NCBI GenBank assembly: GCA_030867875.1
Contig: JAOWCC010001634.1
Coordinates: 38,459,403 to 38,523,402, forward strand
Origin: Actinernus sp. WN-2022
Lineage: Eukaryota; Cnidaria; Anthozoa; Actiniaria; Actinernidae
Direction: 5' to 3'
Length of the DNA stretch: 64,000 nucleotides
A program made the translations under genes and the position numbers. The notes under the pieces are model-generated. The model made no database searches. It saw only the letters and a program-made list of their open reading frames with translations, and was not told the origin of the DNA. Each line of letters starts with the position of its first letter. Position 1 is the stretch's first letter. Positions 1 through 8,850 of this stretch are shown piece after piece.

Positions 1-2817
1 GACGGACATGCCTTCTATATCAAGGACGTCAAAAAGCTAGGGCACATCTACGTATGCAACGATTGTAAGCAACGGTTCACAAAAGCCTCGAACCTTCAAC
101 GCCACGCAGATCGTTGTAGTTGTGGTGAAACGAAGATTGTTTGCCCTGGAAAAGCAATCACAGCATCCCAGTCGGCATACGAAAAAGCCTTCTGGCCAGA
201 GAGCACCGCCAGCAAAGTCGCTCTACGCTGGCTCAAGCGCGAATCGGAAAGACTCCAGAAGCACATCCATCATGCGGCTTGTGGACATGGTGGAGAGCGT
301 TGGATCGAAGGAGCGCCGGTCGACGGCTATGAACCTCTTTCCCAAACCATCTTCCAATTCCATGGATGTTACTACCACGGCTGCCCAAAATGCTTCCCTC
401 GAGATAGATTTTCATACCGTAAGACCTGCGAAAGAACAGCAAAGCTACGAGAAGCTAGCTATACAGTAGTGGAGGCTTGGGGCTGCTCCACAAAGAAGAC
501 AAATGAGCAGGTTCCAATCCCAATACAAACTGCCTATCCACACGCTATAGTATACGACTTTGAAGCCTATCTCGACACAACGAAGGGGCGACAACCAACA
601 GACTACCTGACCATCGAAAACGTACACGTTCCCATATCAGTATCAATTGCCGACACATACGATCGCACTCCAACTCACATCTGTCGACGCGATCCAGAAG
701 AACTTATAGCTGCCTTCGTCGAAGAACTCCAGCTAAGAGCGAAGGTAATCCAAGAAGTCGTCACAGAACAGTTCTGTCCTAGGACACCTGAATTCTCTTT
801 CGACACCCTATCAAAAGAACAACAAACTAAGATCAACGAATGGACCAACCAAGTTCCTGTACTAGGATTCAACTCCGGTCGATACGATCTCAATCTGATT
901 AGGAACTACTTCGTAGGAACTATTGCTGACACCTGCAAGAAGGTCTTGGTTGCAAAGAAAGCCAACACCACTATGTTTCTCTTAACTCCCGAGTTCCGTT
1001 TCCTCGACGTGACGAACTACCTTGGACCTGGAACTTCTTACGAACGTTGGATCACTGCTTACGGATGTGAATCGCAAAAGAGTTTCTTCCCATATGAGTG
1101 GTTCGACTCTCCCGACAAGTTGGATCACGTTGGATTACCAGATTATCAAGAGTGGGGTTCGAAGTTGAAAGGTCAACACTTACTATCTAGGTCAGAGTTC
1201 GAAGACTGCGAGCGCACCTTTCTCGATAAAGGAATGGAGACCTTTGCAGACTGGCTACGATACTACAACGACCTAGACGTAGTCCCATTCCTAGAGGCAC
1301 TCGAAAGGATGCGAGATTTCTACCATGATAAGGGCGTAGATATGTTAAAAGACGCAGTATCTATTCCAGGAGTTTCATTACAGTTTCTGCTTCGAGGTAG
1401 CATAGAGCGTGGAGCCGAGTTGTATGCTCCAAGAGAGGAAGCCTACCACATGCTGAAAAGTGCTGTCGTAGGAGGACCAAGCATAGTGTTCACTAGACGC
1501 CACGAAGCGGGAGTGACTAGGATTCGCAGTCATCGGGGAGGAACTAAGATTTGTCGCAAGATTCTTGGATACGATGCCAATGCCCTATATCTTTCTACGA
1601 TGGCTCTAGAAATGCCTTGTGGAAAAGAAGAGGTCGTTCACTATGACGAGCCAGGTCCAGCCGTCGAAGGCCTTGTCGAACGTCTACAAAACGATGCGTG
1701 GTTTGGATATGCGGAGGTAGACATCGAGATACCAAAAGAATTGTGGACGAAATTTGAGGAGATGCCCCCCTTCTTCTACAACAAGAAAATCCCCAAGGAA
1801 GCAATTCCTCCACAAATGTTGGCCTACCTCGCAAGGACGGGTAGAAAGCTCAGCGAGGAAAAGAAGCTAGTTGGGAGTCTCTCTGGAAAGAGGTTGCTAC
1901 TCTACGAGCCCCTACTACGTTGGTATCTCGATCATGGCGCGATCGTAACTGCTGTCTACCGTACTATAGACTACTTACCCGAAGAAATCTTCGAATGGTT
2001 CGTTACCCAAGTCACTGAAGCGCGAAGAACAGGAGATGCAGACAAAAGTAAAGCTTTGCTGGCAGACGTGTTTAAGCTACTCGGCAATAGCGCCTACGGA
2101 AAGATGATCGAAGATTTGGAGCGACAAACTAATGTCGTCTATACCAAGGACGAGAAAGTTGTGGACAAAGCATTGCGAAGTGTTTGGTTCGAAGACCTGG
2201 AAGAGGTTGGTGAGGCATACGAACTCGAGAGTAGAAAGAACCAGATCCGAATCAAACGTCCTTTCCAAGTAGGTATCGCGGTATATCAGCTTGCCAAACT
2301 TCGCATGCTCGAGTTCTACTACGACTTCCTTGATAAGTAAATCGATCGCAAGGATTTCGAATATATACAGATGGACACGGACAGTGCGTACATTGCCATC
2401 TCTGGAAACAGCATTGACGAAGTTGTAAGATCAGACCTACGAGAGGATTTCGCAGCCCACAGAAATGAGTGGTTAGCTTGGGACGAATGGAGCAGTCGTA
2501 CGCCAGGACTCTTCAAACTCGAATTCGAAGGACAGCGCGCTATTGCCCTATGTTCGAAAGCCTACTATGTCGATGTGGGTGGTAGCAGGAAATATTCCAC
2601 CAAAGGTATGTCTAGGCGGCACAACGACGTTTCGTGGGCTCGATTCGAAGCAGCACTCCAGGGTAGTATTGACATGGCGAAAAACCGAGGCTTCCGTCTA
2701 GTGCCAGAAGGTATGGCAACCTACGAACAGCAGAAACTTGGACTTTCAGCTTACTACGACAAAAGACGCGTTCTTCCCGATGGTATCCACACTGAGCCAA
2801 TAGAGTATGCTGTCTAG
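1..2817 (+). pseudogene. Polinton-type protein-primed family B DNA polymerase, 5' end outside window, one in-frame stop
   Basis: The frame is open from base 1 (entering from the left edge) to a TAA at 2338-2340 and continues in the same frame to TAG at 2815-2817. A GTG-initiated ORF at 469 is internal to it and not the real start. In order: a C2H2-like zinc finger near 52-117 (CNDC...F...L..H...C); a cysteine/histidine motif HGCYYHGCPKC near 361-393, typical of Polinton polymerases; Exo I YDFEAYLD near 547; Exo II GFNSGRYDLNL near 862; Exo III YYNDLDVVPF near 1261; motif A YDANALYLS near 1570; motif B GNSAYG near 2082; motif C MDTDSAY at 2371. The protein would replicate the element from a protein-primed end. 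The stop falls between motifs B and C, so the present copy cannot give a full enzyme without readthrough. About 8 bases separate the integrase of the other strand from its last codons; the two 3' ends overlap by 4 nt. Confidence 0.9.
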
Positions 2818-3855
2818 CGCTTGGATACGAACAGAACATCTTTCGGTGGTAGTTCCGTATCCCTAGGAACGACTTGTAGCTCTTCACGAACGAATCCACG
2901 TTTGGGTGCATCCTTTCCCCCTTCTCGCTTAGCGAGGTAGTACAGCACAGGCTGTCCCGAAGATACTACACTTCGCGAAATAACGTATATCTGTAAACTC
3001 CACACAGGATCAGTAGCTCTACGTTTTTCACCCCCTTCCAATTCTCCTGGTGCGTAGAGATATCGAACTAAGACGTCGAATGGTAGGCGCTCTTCTCTCA
3101 AGCCAACAGTGCGTGAATATGTAGGAGTCTTTAGGTCTACTTGCTGCGTCACTACGGAATTCGAAGGCTCCTTTCCCGTAAGTCGAGTCACCTCACTGTT
3201 CAGGGCTTTGATAACCATTGGTAAACGAACTACCCATTCTCTACTACGCGCATCCGATCCTTCCGAAGTAAGCACCATCTCTTGTGCATATTGATATCCA
3301 AACAATCTCTCAGCTAATGTCCTATTCGCTCGTTCGACGAAGCCTTGCGCTCTATGATTACCAGCCTCACCTCGTTGAACTTTCGTACCATGTAGTTCTA
3401 GCGTTTCAGACATACGTCCCATGAATTCTCTACCAGGGTCTACTTGCAACGTCTTTGGCCATTCGAGTGGACTACGTTTGTAGATTCGTTCGAATGCCGC
3501 AGCAACTTCACCACTATCTTTGGATGCTAAAGGTTCGGCTTCTTTGTATCGAGAAGCTACTAACATCGATTACTACCAATGCGTACTTGTATAGCTTCCG
3601 TCCACGCCCAGGTCGATCGTGAGGTAGGAATATCAAATCAGCTTGGTGGACTTCATTTGGTTTCGATACAGTCCAATGAGGCCGTGGAATGCGTTTTGGT
3701 GGTGGTAGATATATTTGCCACATGGATTGCCTTTCCAACCAACTCCTAGCTACGTCTTCCGATACTTTTGCTGCTACCGATAGCTTGTCGATTGCAGCGT
3801 GACCTTTCCAATATCCCGTAGGACCATAGAAGACATTCGCAAGTTTAGCATCCAT
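2814..3855 (-). pseudogene. Retroviral-type (rve, DDE) integrase of the Polinton, frameshifted
   Basis: Two overlapping minus-strand frames together cover one integrase. The upstream part starts at ATG 3855 (residues MDAKLANVFYGPTGYWKG) and carries an H2C2-like/N-terminal region and the first catalytic Asp in HQADLIFLP. After the strand segment YALVVIDV the frame shifts near 3560-3570 through what looks like a 4-nt insertion (TAGT in the coding strand). The downstream part resumes at SRYKEAEPL and holds the second Asp in QVDPGREFMG and the Glu in GFVERANRTL, with roughly 35 residues between them. The C-terminal region (about 3060-2814) resembles the SH3/chromo-like tail of these integrases. 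It would insert the element into host DNA. The family match is strong; loss of function through the frameshift is seen directly. Confidence 0.87.
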
Positions 3856-3889
3856 TATATATCTACGTGTTCTAACCTTCAACAGATGG

Positions 3890-3978
3890 AAAAAAAAAAA
3901 AAAAAGGAATAAGAACTGGTTGGAGGGTTCGTTCTACTTCTTTCAACCAGTCGTTCCTTTTTTTTTTTTTTTTTTTTA
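3890..3978. repeat. Hairpin with A16 and T21 outer arms
   Basis: An A-run at 3890-3905 and a T-run at 3958-3978 can pair, with inner arms (AACTGGTTG and CAACCAGT) around a roughly 20-nt loop. It lies between the integrase start and the end of the next minus-strand gene. It could act as a 3'-end or terminator-like structure for the gene at 4034-4969. That is inference. Confidence 0.6.
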
Positions 3979-4033
3979 GATCTATGACCACTCACTAGCT
4001 ACGTCGACTTCTGCAACCGCATCTACGCTGGCA

Positions 4034-4969
4034 CTAGGCATAAACGTCGCGTTGAGTAGTCGCGTGCTTCTTTGGTGGTTGTTGCACTATGTCGATGTCG
4101 ACGTCCAATGGGTAGGAGAGCCCCATACCACTCGCACAAAGGCTTCTAGCATCGCAAATGCCGTCGTGTATAGAACCTGGTAGAATGAGTCTACTTATAT
4201 TATTGATGTTGACGATGTTGGAATTTTCGTCGACAAGGTCTTCGTACATAGTACGATCTTCCAAAGAGTATCCCTTACTCTTATCGAAGAATCGACCATT
4301 GGACATTCCTGTCTTATGGTCGCATTTCATGCGCATTCGACACATGGGGTTGGGTAAATACTTACCCGCGTTATTTGTGGTATTGGCGGAAATGGTTCTT
4401 TGAATCATTGGAGCTATTTTAGTACTAGTGACAATGATAGCATCCTCGGCCGGTTGTTGTTGTCGTTTACGTATGCTAGTCATACATATTTTCTTATCTG
4501 CAATAAGTTTTTCTACTTCAGCAGTGAAAGCCTCCTCTAGCAATTCCACTAGTTGGAACGTGGGGCTTAAGGAGTCATCTGATGGGAGATCCAATTCCCC
4601 ATCATCCCGTTCCTTCACGGTGAACCCATCCTCCTTGGTGGGCACTTGGACTCTCCATTTTTGGAATTGGAGGCAAGGATGTCTATCTCGCTTTTTATAC
4701 TTGGTTCCATAGGCGAGATTCACTCGGACTATGTCTTTTTCCTCATAGGGGCATATCTGCCCTACATGTTTTTCACCCTCGAACCGAAAGACCGCGGGCC
4801 TAGGACCGTTTCCAACGTCGAAGGATACTGAAACGTACTTGCATCCGTTTGGGCCGTTCCTGAGGTGAGCCCAATCGAATGATATAACTGACCCGTAAGG
4901 TCGGCCATCTTCTTTTGCCCTTTGGAACGCTTCGACCACGTCGCTTGCATTGAAAACTTGGCTAGCCAT
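4034..4969 (-). CDS. Uncharacterised Polinton protein, 311 aa
   Basis: Complete ORF from ATG 4969 to the stop at 4034 on the same strand as the capsid cluster. The N-terminal half (about residues 1-120) is rich in beta-type patterns with aromatic and charged residues (KYVSVSFDVGNG, PCLQFQKWRVQVP). The middle is acidic, with a helix-like stretch near residues 135-160 (LVELLEEAFTAEVEKL). The C-terminal part has two spaced cysteines (MCRMRMKCDHK) but no clear zinc finger. I see no signal peptide or membrane segment. I do not recognise the family with confidence; a nucleic-acid-binding protein (compare DUF2738-like proteins of large DNA viruses) is one possibility. An AT-rich TATATATA stretch lies 6-16 nt upstream of the start. 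Confidence 0.65.
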   Translation of the reverse strand: MASQVFNASDVVEAFQRAKEDGRPYGSVISFDWAHLRNGPNGCKYVSVSFDVGNGPRPAVFRFEGEKHVGQICPYEEKDIVRVNLAYGTKYKKRDRHPCLQFQKWRVQVPTKEDGFTVKERDDGELDLPSDDSLSPTFQLVELLEEAFTAEVEKLIADKKICMTSIRKRQQQPAEDAIIVTSTKIAPMIQRTISANTTNNAGKYLPNPMCRMRMKCDHKTGMSNGRFFDKSKGYSLEDRTMYEDLVDENSNIVNINNISRLILPGSIHDGICDARSLCASGMGLSYPLDVDIDIVQQPPKKHATTQRDVYA

Positions 4970-5057
4970 CGTCTTTGATATATATACATGAGGCTTTATC
5001 TAATAGGGTTATTGGATTCGATTTTTTACAACCCTTACTAACGAGCCGAACTATTAT

Positions 5058-5345
5058 TTATTGCACGTTCGGATCCGTTAGGTGTTGCATTTGGTTGGGT
5101 AGTTGTGCTACTCTCGTGTTTGGTTCTAAATCTTCTAAGTCTTCTAAGTCTTCTAATTTACGTAGTAAATCATTTTCCCTTACTTTGAGGATACTGTCAT
5201 AGATGAGGCTCGCCGCTGCCATACCCATTCCAATGCCCCAAACTAAACTAGAGGCCATCCTGTTCTTGTCCACGAAATTCAACTTTTCTAGTATGTCGCT
5301 CGAATCGTGGGCTTCGACATCTTGCTGTATGTCGGTAGGCGGCAT
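5058..5345 (-). CDS. Small membrane protein, about 95 aa, of the Polinton
   Basis: The open frame runs from about 5381, but the codon there is TTG; the first in-frame ATG is at 5345, which I take as the start. The product has an acidic N-terminus, one hydrophobic helix (about residues 30-52, MASSLVWGIGMGMAAASLIY), and a repetitive LEDLEDLEDLE stretch made by a 9-nt microrepeat (TCTTCTAAG on the plus strand near 5131-5157). It is last in a run of four small membrane-protein genes. Function unknown; virion membrane or capsid-associated roles are possible. Confidence 0.5.
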   Translation of the reverse strand: MPPTDIQQDVEAHDSSDILEKLNFVDKNRMASSLVWGIGMGMAAASLIYDSILKVRENDLLRKLEDLEDLEDLEPNTRVAQLPNQMQHLTDPNVQ

Positions 5346-5397
5346 TACTTCAATTGTTGTATCGGATGGAAAACTTGTCAAGTATTTCTTGTGATTT

Positions 5398-5814
5398 TTA
5401 AAGCAATCGACTAGCGATGTATCCTATAGCGAACGTCCCACCACCTACGATTGCCAATTCCGTAGTTCTCTGCGAACTCGAAGGTCCGTAGTAGTCGGAA
5501 AATTGAGGCTTCTTCATGTCTATGCGGTGTAGTCCAACGTGTACTGTATTGTATAGCACAAGGGCGCGGTCCGTATTGGTTAGATCCTTGGCATCGTAGT
5601 ATTTCTTACGTTCCTGCTCTTGAATCCATTTGGATAGTTTTTCTTGGTGTTTTTCGTAAGTGAACGTGTCATCCTTGTATTTCTCAAGGGCTCTATCGTG
5701 CCTTTCGATCTCTATATTAGTCTCCTCTGGGTCTCTTCCAGAAATATATCGGTCGAGGTATTTAGCACCAAGGCTTGCTGCCGCAAAGGCAATCGCTGCG
5801 ATAATCATTACCAT
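5398..5814 (-). CDS. Small protein with terminal membrane segments, 138 aa
   Basis: ATG at 5814 (a second ATG two codons on). An N-terminal hydrophobic helix (residues 1-20, MIIAAIAFAAASLGAKYL) could be a signal anchor. A long, highly charged central region with many Lys, Glu and Asp (about residues 30-75) looks helical. A C-terminal Gly/Ile-rich helix (VGGGTFAIGYIASRLL) could be a second membrane segment. The next upstream gene ends 3 nt away. I do not recognise the family. Confidence 0.55.
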   Translation of the reverse strand: MVMIIAAIAFAAASLGAKYLDRYISGRDPEETNIEIERHDRALEKYKDDTFTYEKHQEKLSKWIQEQERKKYYDAKDLTNTDRALVLYNTVHVGLHRIDMKKPQFSDYYGPSSSQRTTELAIVGGGTFAIGYIASRLL

Positions 5815-5817
5815 TGT

Positions 5818-6042
5818 TTACGAACTTTTAGGTACGATCCCGTTGTCTTCGAGATACTTTTTGGCGGCAATGCTACCAGCCAATACGGCCGTCCACTTCA
5901 CGTAATTCAAGATGCTTGATGAAGGATCGCCAAGCATAGACTCCTTTGTCGCCTTTTTTACGACCCAACCAATACCAGTTGCTATTCCAGCCAATGTGGC
6001 GGCGTCAATTACTATTTCTACCACTTTGCTTTTTTCTGCCAT
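5818..6042 (-). CDS. Small membrane protein, 74 aa
   Basis: The frame is open from 6180, but that reading overlaps the upstream gene; ATG 6042 (MAEKSKVVEIVIDAATLAG) fits the compact gene spacing better. Two hydrophobic stretches are visible (about residues 10-30 and 46-60). It lies 3 nt before the 138-aa gene and 34 nt after the 115-aa gene. Unknown function. Confidence 0.5.
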   Translation of the reverse strand: MAEKSKVVEIVIDAATLAGIATGIGWVVKKATKESMLGDPSSSILNYVKWTAVLAGSIAAKKYLEDNGIVPKSS

Positions 6043-6076
6043 CGAACGTATCTGTATTGTCGATATCTTCAAATGC

Positions 6077-6424
6077 TTATTCCATGGAAGGCAACTTTTT
6101 GCTTCTAGCTTCGTGTATTTCTTCGGAATGAGTGTGGGGTGTCGTAGCGTTGCGGTCCTTATACTGATAGTACAGTCCAACTAACGCAAGGCCTACACCA
6201 ATGGCTGATAGTGTAGTGTTGGCAGACACTTTATCGTACCAGCTTCCGTCGTCCCGAACTTCAGGTTCCTCTTCGCGCTCACTTTCACGACTTAATGCCT
6301 CTCTAGCGCGGCGATTGCTTTCTGCCAGTGCTTTCCCAGCAGCAACGCGCTTTGGATCTTTGGTCTTTTTTTCAGGCGCAGTCTTCGGCGGATCTGCAGT
6401 TATCCGATCTTGTTGTTCCTCCAT
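6077..6424 (-). CDS. Small basic/acidic protein with one membrane helix, 115 aa
   Basis: ATG 6424. The N-terminal half is strongly charged and contains KDPKRVAAGKALAESNRRA, a pattern I recall from short cnidarian proteins near Polinton-type capsid genes. A single membrane helix follows (about residues 72-90, TTLSAIGVGLALVGLYYQY) and then a hydrophilic tail. Its start overlaps the 3' end of the 189-aa gene by 53 nt. It is probably a virion-associated membrane protein, but the role is not known. Confidence 0.6.
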   Translation of the reverse strand: MEEQQDRITADPPKTAPEKKTKDPKRVAAGKALAESNRRAREALSRESEREEEPEVRDDGSWYDKVSANTTLSAIGVGLALVGLYYQYKDRNATTPHTHSEEIHEARSKKLPSME

Positions 6425-6941
6425 CGTTCATGTCAGTAGACTTTGAGTCTTCAATAGGTTGACTGCTTGGTGTACTAGGTGGAACTATGTGGTCAGCTAC
6501 ATGGAACAAGGCACTAGCTAGAGCCACAAAGCGACCTGCTTTAAGAGACAACAAGCCGGCCACAGCAGATATCTCGTTGCGAACTAGGTGATCTCCTTGT
6601 AGATCTAGGAGAAGTGCTTGTTCGCTGTCTAGTCGGACTACGTACCCAACTGCACGAGTTGCTAGGCGCAGTGCTCCGTCTACTAGACAACCTGTTATTA
6701 GCTTTGCTACTACGGCCTGGTACCTACTATGTAAACGTATAACGTCCTTCGCAGATAGTTTAGATATATCTCCTAGAGAAAAGTCCCGCCCTAGGTATTC
6801 TTTTGTCGTACCCATTGCGGCTAGAATTTTAAGCGCCTCCCTACGCTCTTCGACATCCTCTGATTTGGATGGATGTTCCAGTACGACCGGCGGACAAACG
6901 ACGGCGCACTCGCCTAGCAGTTCTTTGATTTCTTCATCCAT
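6372..6941 (-). CDS. Uncharacterised protein, 189 aa, overlapping the ATPase gene
   Basis: ATG 6941, overlapping the ATPase stop by 8 nt. The product is mostly alpha-helical in pattern, with an N-terminal acidic region and several leucine/alanine-rich segments (about residues 75-150) that look like a small helical domain rather than clear membrane helices. The C-terminus is polar (Ser/Asp-rich). It sits directly downstream of the packaging ATPase in a compact minus-strand cluster, which suggests a morphogenesis role. I do not recognise the family. Confidence 0.55.
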   Translation of the reverse strand: MDEEIKELLGECAVVCPPVVLEHPSKSEDVEERREALKILAAMGTTKEYLGRDFSLGDISKLSAKDVIRLHSRYQAVVAKLITGCLVDGALRLATRAVGYVVRLDSEQALLLDLQGDHLVRNEISAVAGLLSLKAGRFVALASALFHVADHIVPPSTPSSQPIEDSKSTDMNDGGTTRSDNCRSAEDCA

Positions 6942-7578
6942 GGTGTATACCGTTGAAGTATGCTTCGGGTGCGGGAATCTCTAATACTACTTCGAAAGGA
7001 TGGCGGAGACAGAAACATGTGCGAGCGAACTTGTGGGCCTTGAGCTCCGAGGTCAACATTTTCCTCTCGTCCACCTTCAACCCACCACCGTAGTCCTCGA
7101 ATAGTGCTTTGGCATCAAGAGCTGACGCCGTATGAAAGGCCACAACCACCGCCACGTTTTCTCGAAAAGGTTTGCATATGCTTGTCAACTGTTGAGTTAA
7201 CACCCAAATAGAAATGCCTATGTGACGAGCGGAAAAGGCCATCTCCACGAGCTTATCGGTTCTCAGCTTTACATCCTTCGATGCAGCGCAATCGTCGAGT
7301 ATCAAAAGAGTATTGGTACCTGCCCAAAAGGTGGAACAAACTCGTAGCGCGGCATTGATGGCATCTTGTGAGGGGCACATCACGAAGAAGTGAGGATCTA
7401 GATGGGCGAATCCACGATAGGTAGTGTTGTGGGCATACGTGGGGCATATGAGTACTACGTAGTCAAACTTACCACGAAATGCTCCACGAAGCTGCTCTAC
7501 GAGAAGGGCCGTTTTTCCACAATTCGTTGGTCCCACTATGAGAGCGTTGAATGGAATTTCAGTTACTAAAGCGTCCAT
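6934..7578 (-). CDS. FtsK/HerA (A32)-type genome-packaging ATPase, 214 aa
   Basis: ATG 7578, one nucleotide after the capsid-gene stop. Walker A is GPTNCGKT (residues about 16-23) and Walker B is TLLILDDCA (about residues 90-98); a downstream HIGISIWVLTQQ segment fits the sensor/arginine-finger strand of this family. The length matches the compact packaging ATPases of Polintons, virophages and large DNA viruses, which drive DNA into preformed capsids. The frame is intact. Neighbours are the likely major capsid protein upstream and the 189-aa protein downstream, as expected for a morphogenesis module. Confidence 0.88.
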   Translation of the reverse strand: MDALVTEIPFNALIVGPTNCGKTALLVEQLRGAFRGKFDYVVLICPTYAHNTTYRGFAHLDPHFFVMCPSQDAINAALRVCSTFWAGTNTLLILDDCAASKDVKLRTDKLVEMAFSARHIGISIWVLTQQLTSICKPFRENVAVVVAFHTASALDAKALFEDYGGGLKVDERKMLTSELKAHKFARTCFCLRHPFEVVLEIPAPEAYFNGIHHG

Positions 7579-7579
7579 G

Positions 7580-8812
7580 CTAGTACGATACGTTTTCCAG
7601 TGCTCCGTTCAATATCGTGATCTGAGCATCGGCAAGTACGAAGATGTGCATGTTCACGGTTCCACTGCCTCCAGTCCTATGGATGCGGATCTGGAGGTTC
7701 TTTCCACTGCCTGTTTGATTCAAGCCATTGCCATGGACAACTGGATCATTTACTGTGCGACAGTCAACCAGGATGGCGAATTTATTATTGTAGAACTTGA
7801 TCGGGGTCATAGACGTTTTGCCAGCGCCGAACCATCCATTAGCGGCCTCCCAAAAGTCTGATGGTAGCATGCCTCCAGGAAAGATCCTGTTTGGCCTTCC
7901 ATTGATATCGATCTCGACCTTCGTGATTCCTGGATAGTCAAACGCCTCGCTGTTTCGTGTGCCGTGGGCATGTTGTGCCACGAAGAGGAGGAGCAGTCCA
8001 GTAAAGGACAACCTTGGAACGTCGACTTGCTGGGATATCAGAGTGTCGGACGCTTTGTTGATAGGTACGGTTTTGAAGTGAACAGCGTGCCTGAACAGGA
8101 AGACGGCGCCACTGACATATTCGTCTTTCGCTTGCTTGGCGATAATTTCACTCTCAACAACTTCGTACTCTAGCTGGATGTTGCTTAGCTTGTATGTGCC
8201 TATCTTGGTAGTGTCTGATCCTACCACCACGTCCGTAGCAGGTGATAGAGTCAACTCGAGCGAAATGGCGTTGCGAAGAGCGAAGGGATAAAGAGCTCCA
8301 TGTTGCGTCAGGATGTCCACATCTAGTGGGATTCGGTATTTCGAACCATACACAGCTAGGAGCAAGTTTTCTCCAGTATCCGAAGTGCCTTTGTCATCAG
8401 CATTCGAGCGTAGCTTGTTCGTGTTCTCTGTTTGAATACCTTGTCCCACGCGCGCATCTCGCTCTATAGTTGGCAAATAGAGATCGGAATATGTCTGTAG
8501 AAGATCTGGTCGTTCAATGTCTTCTATTGTTTCGGCTCCTATTTTGAGAACTCTACGTGAGACCAGACAACGCCCGACATTAGCCACCACGCGATTGTTA
8601 GCATGTCCACCAGACAACGTAAGGTCAGCCAAGAGCGCGAGACTACCCGGAACGAGGACGATGTTTTCCCCTAGTATTGGTATTTTCACATAGAGAGTCT
8701 CTCCTGGATTGGCTTCCGATGGAGTGAAGGTGATTCTATCTACATTGTGTAGAGCTTTCAATCCCTGAGGCTCTCTGTGCGATTTCGCAGGAACTAACGT
8801 CGACGGGATCAT
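7580..8812 (-). CDS. Probable double-jelly-roll major capsid protein, 410 aa
   Basis: ATG 8812, intact frame to TAG at 7580-7582. The protein is rich in beta-strand patterns with no membrane segment. The N-terminal segment around residues 50-115 (proline-rich VLVPGSLALLADLTLSGG, then RRVLKIGAETIEDIERPD) resembles the first jelly roll of Polinton and large-virus capsid proteins, where a Gly-Glu-x-hydrophobic strand is followed by a helix with aromatic residues (YSDLYLP). Length (410 aa) and its place 1 nt before the packaging ATPase support the call. It would form the icosahedral shell. The identification rests on pattern and context; a structure prediction would settle it. Confidence 0.68.
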   Translation of the reverse strand: MIPSTLVPAKSHREPQGLKALHNVDRITFTPSEANPGETLYVKIPILGENIVLVPGSLALLADLTLSGGHANNRVVANVGRCLVSRRVLKIGAETIEDIERPDLLQTYSDLYLPTIERDARVGQGIQTENTNKLRSNADDKGTSDTGENLLLAVYGSKYRIPLDVDILTQHGALYPFALRNAISLELTLSPATDVVVGSDTTKIGTYKLSNIQLEYEVVESEIIAKQAKDEYVSGAVFLFRHAVHFKTVPINKASDTLISQQVDVPRLSFTGLLLLFVAQHAHGTRNSEAFDYPGITKVEIDINGRPNRIFPGGMLPSDFWEAANGWFGAGKTSMTPIKFYNNKFAILVDCRTVNDPVVHGNGLNQTGSGKNLQIRIHRTGGSGTVNMHIFVLADAQITILNGALENVSY

Positions 8813-8850
8813 GTTGAATATTTAGACATACATAGTTATTGTTCAACATG
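8810..8850. promoter_or_regulatory. Divergent promoter between capsid and 344-aa genes, with inverted repeat over both start codons
   Basis: The start codons of the two divergent genes are 35 nt apart. CATGTTGAA at 8810-8818 and its exact complement TTCAACATG at 8842-8850 form a 9-bp inverted repeat that includes both ATGs, with an AT-rich centre (TATTTAGACATACATAG). Any shared promoter must lie here or inside the coding ends. It may be a regulatory operator or transcript stem; both are inference. Confidence 0.5.

Noticed and set aside
469..2340. Polymerase gene starting at GTG 469
   Set aside because: The same frame is open to base 1 and contains the zinc finger and HGCYYHGC motif expected upstream.
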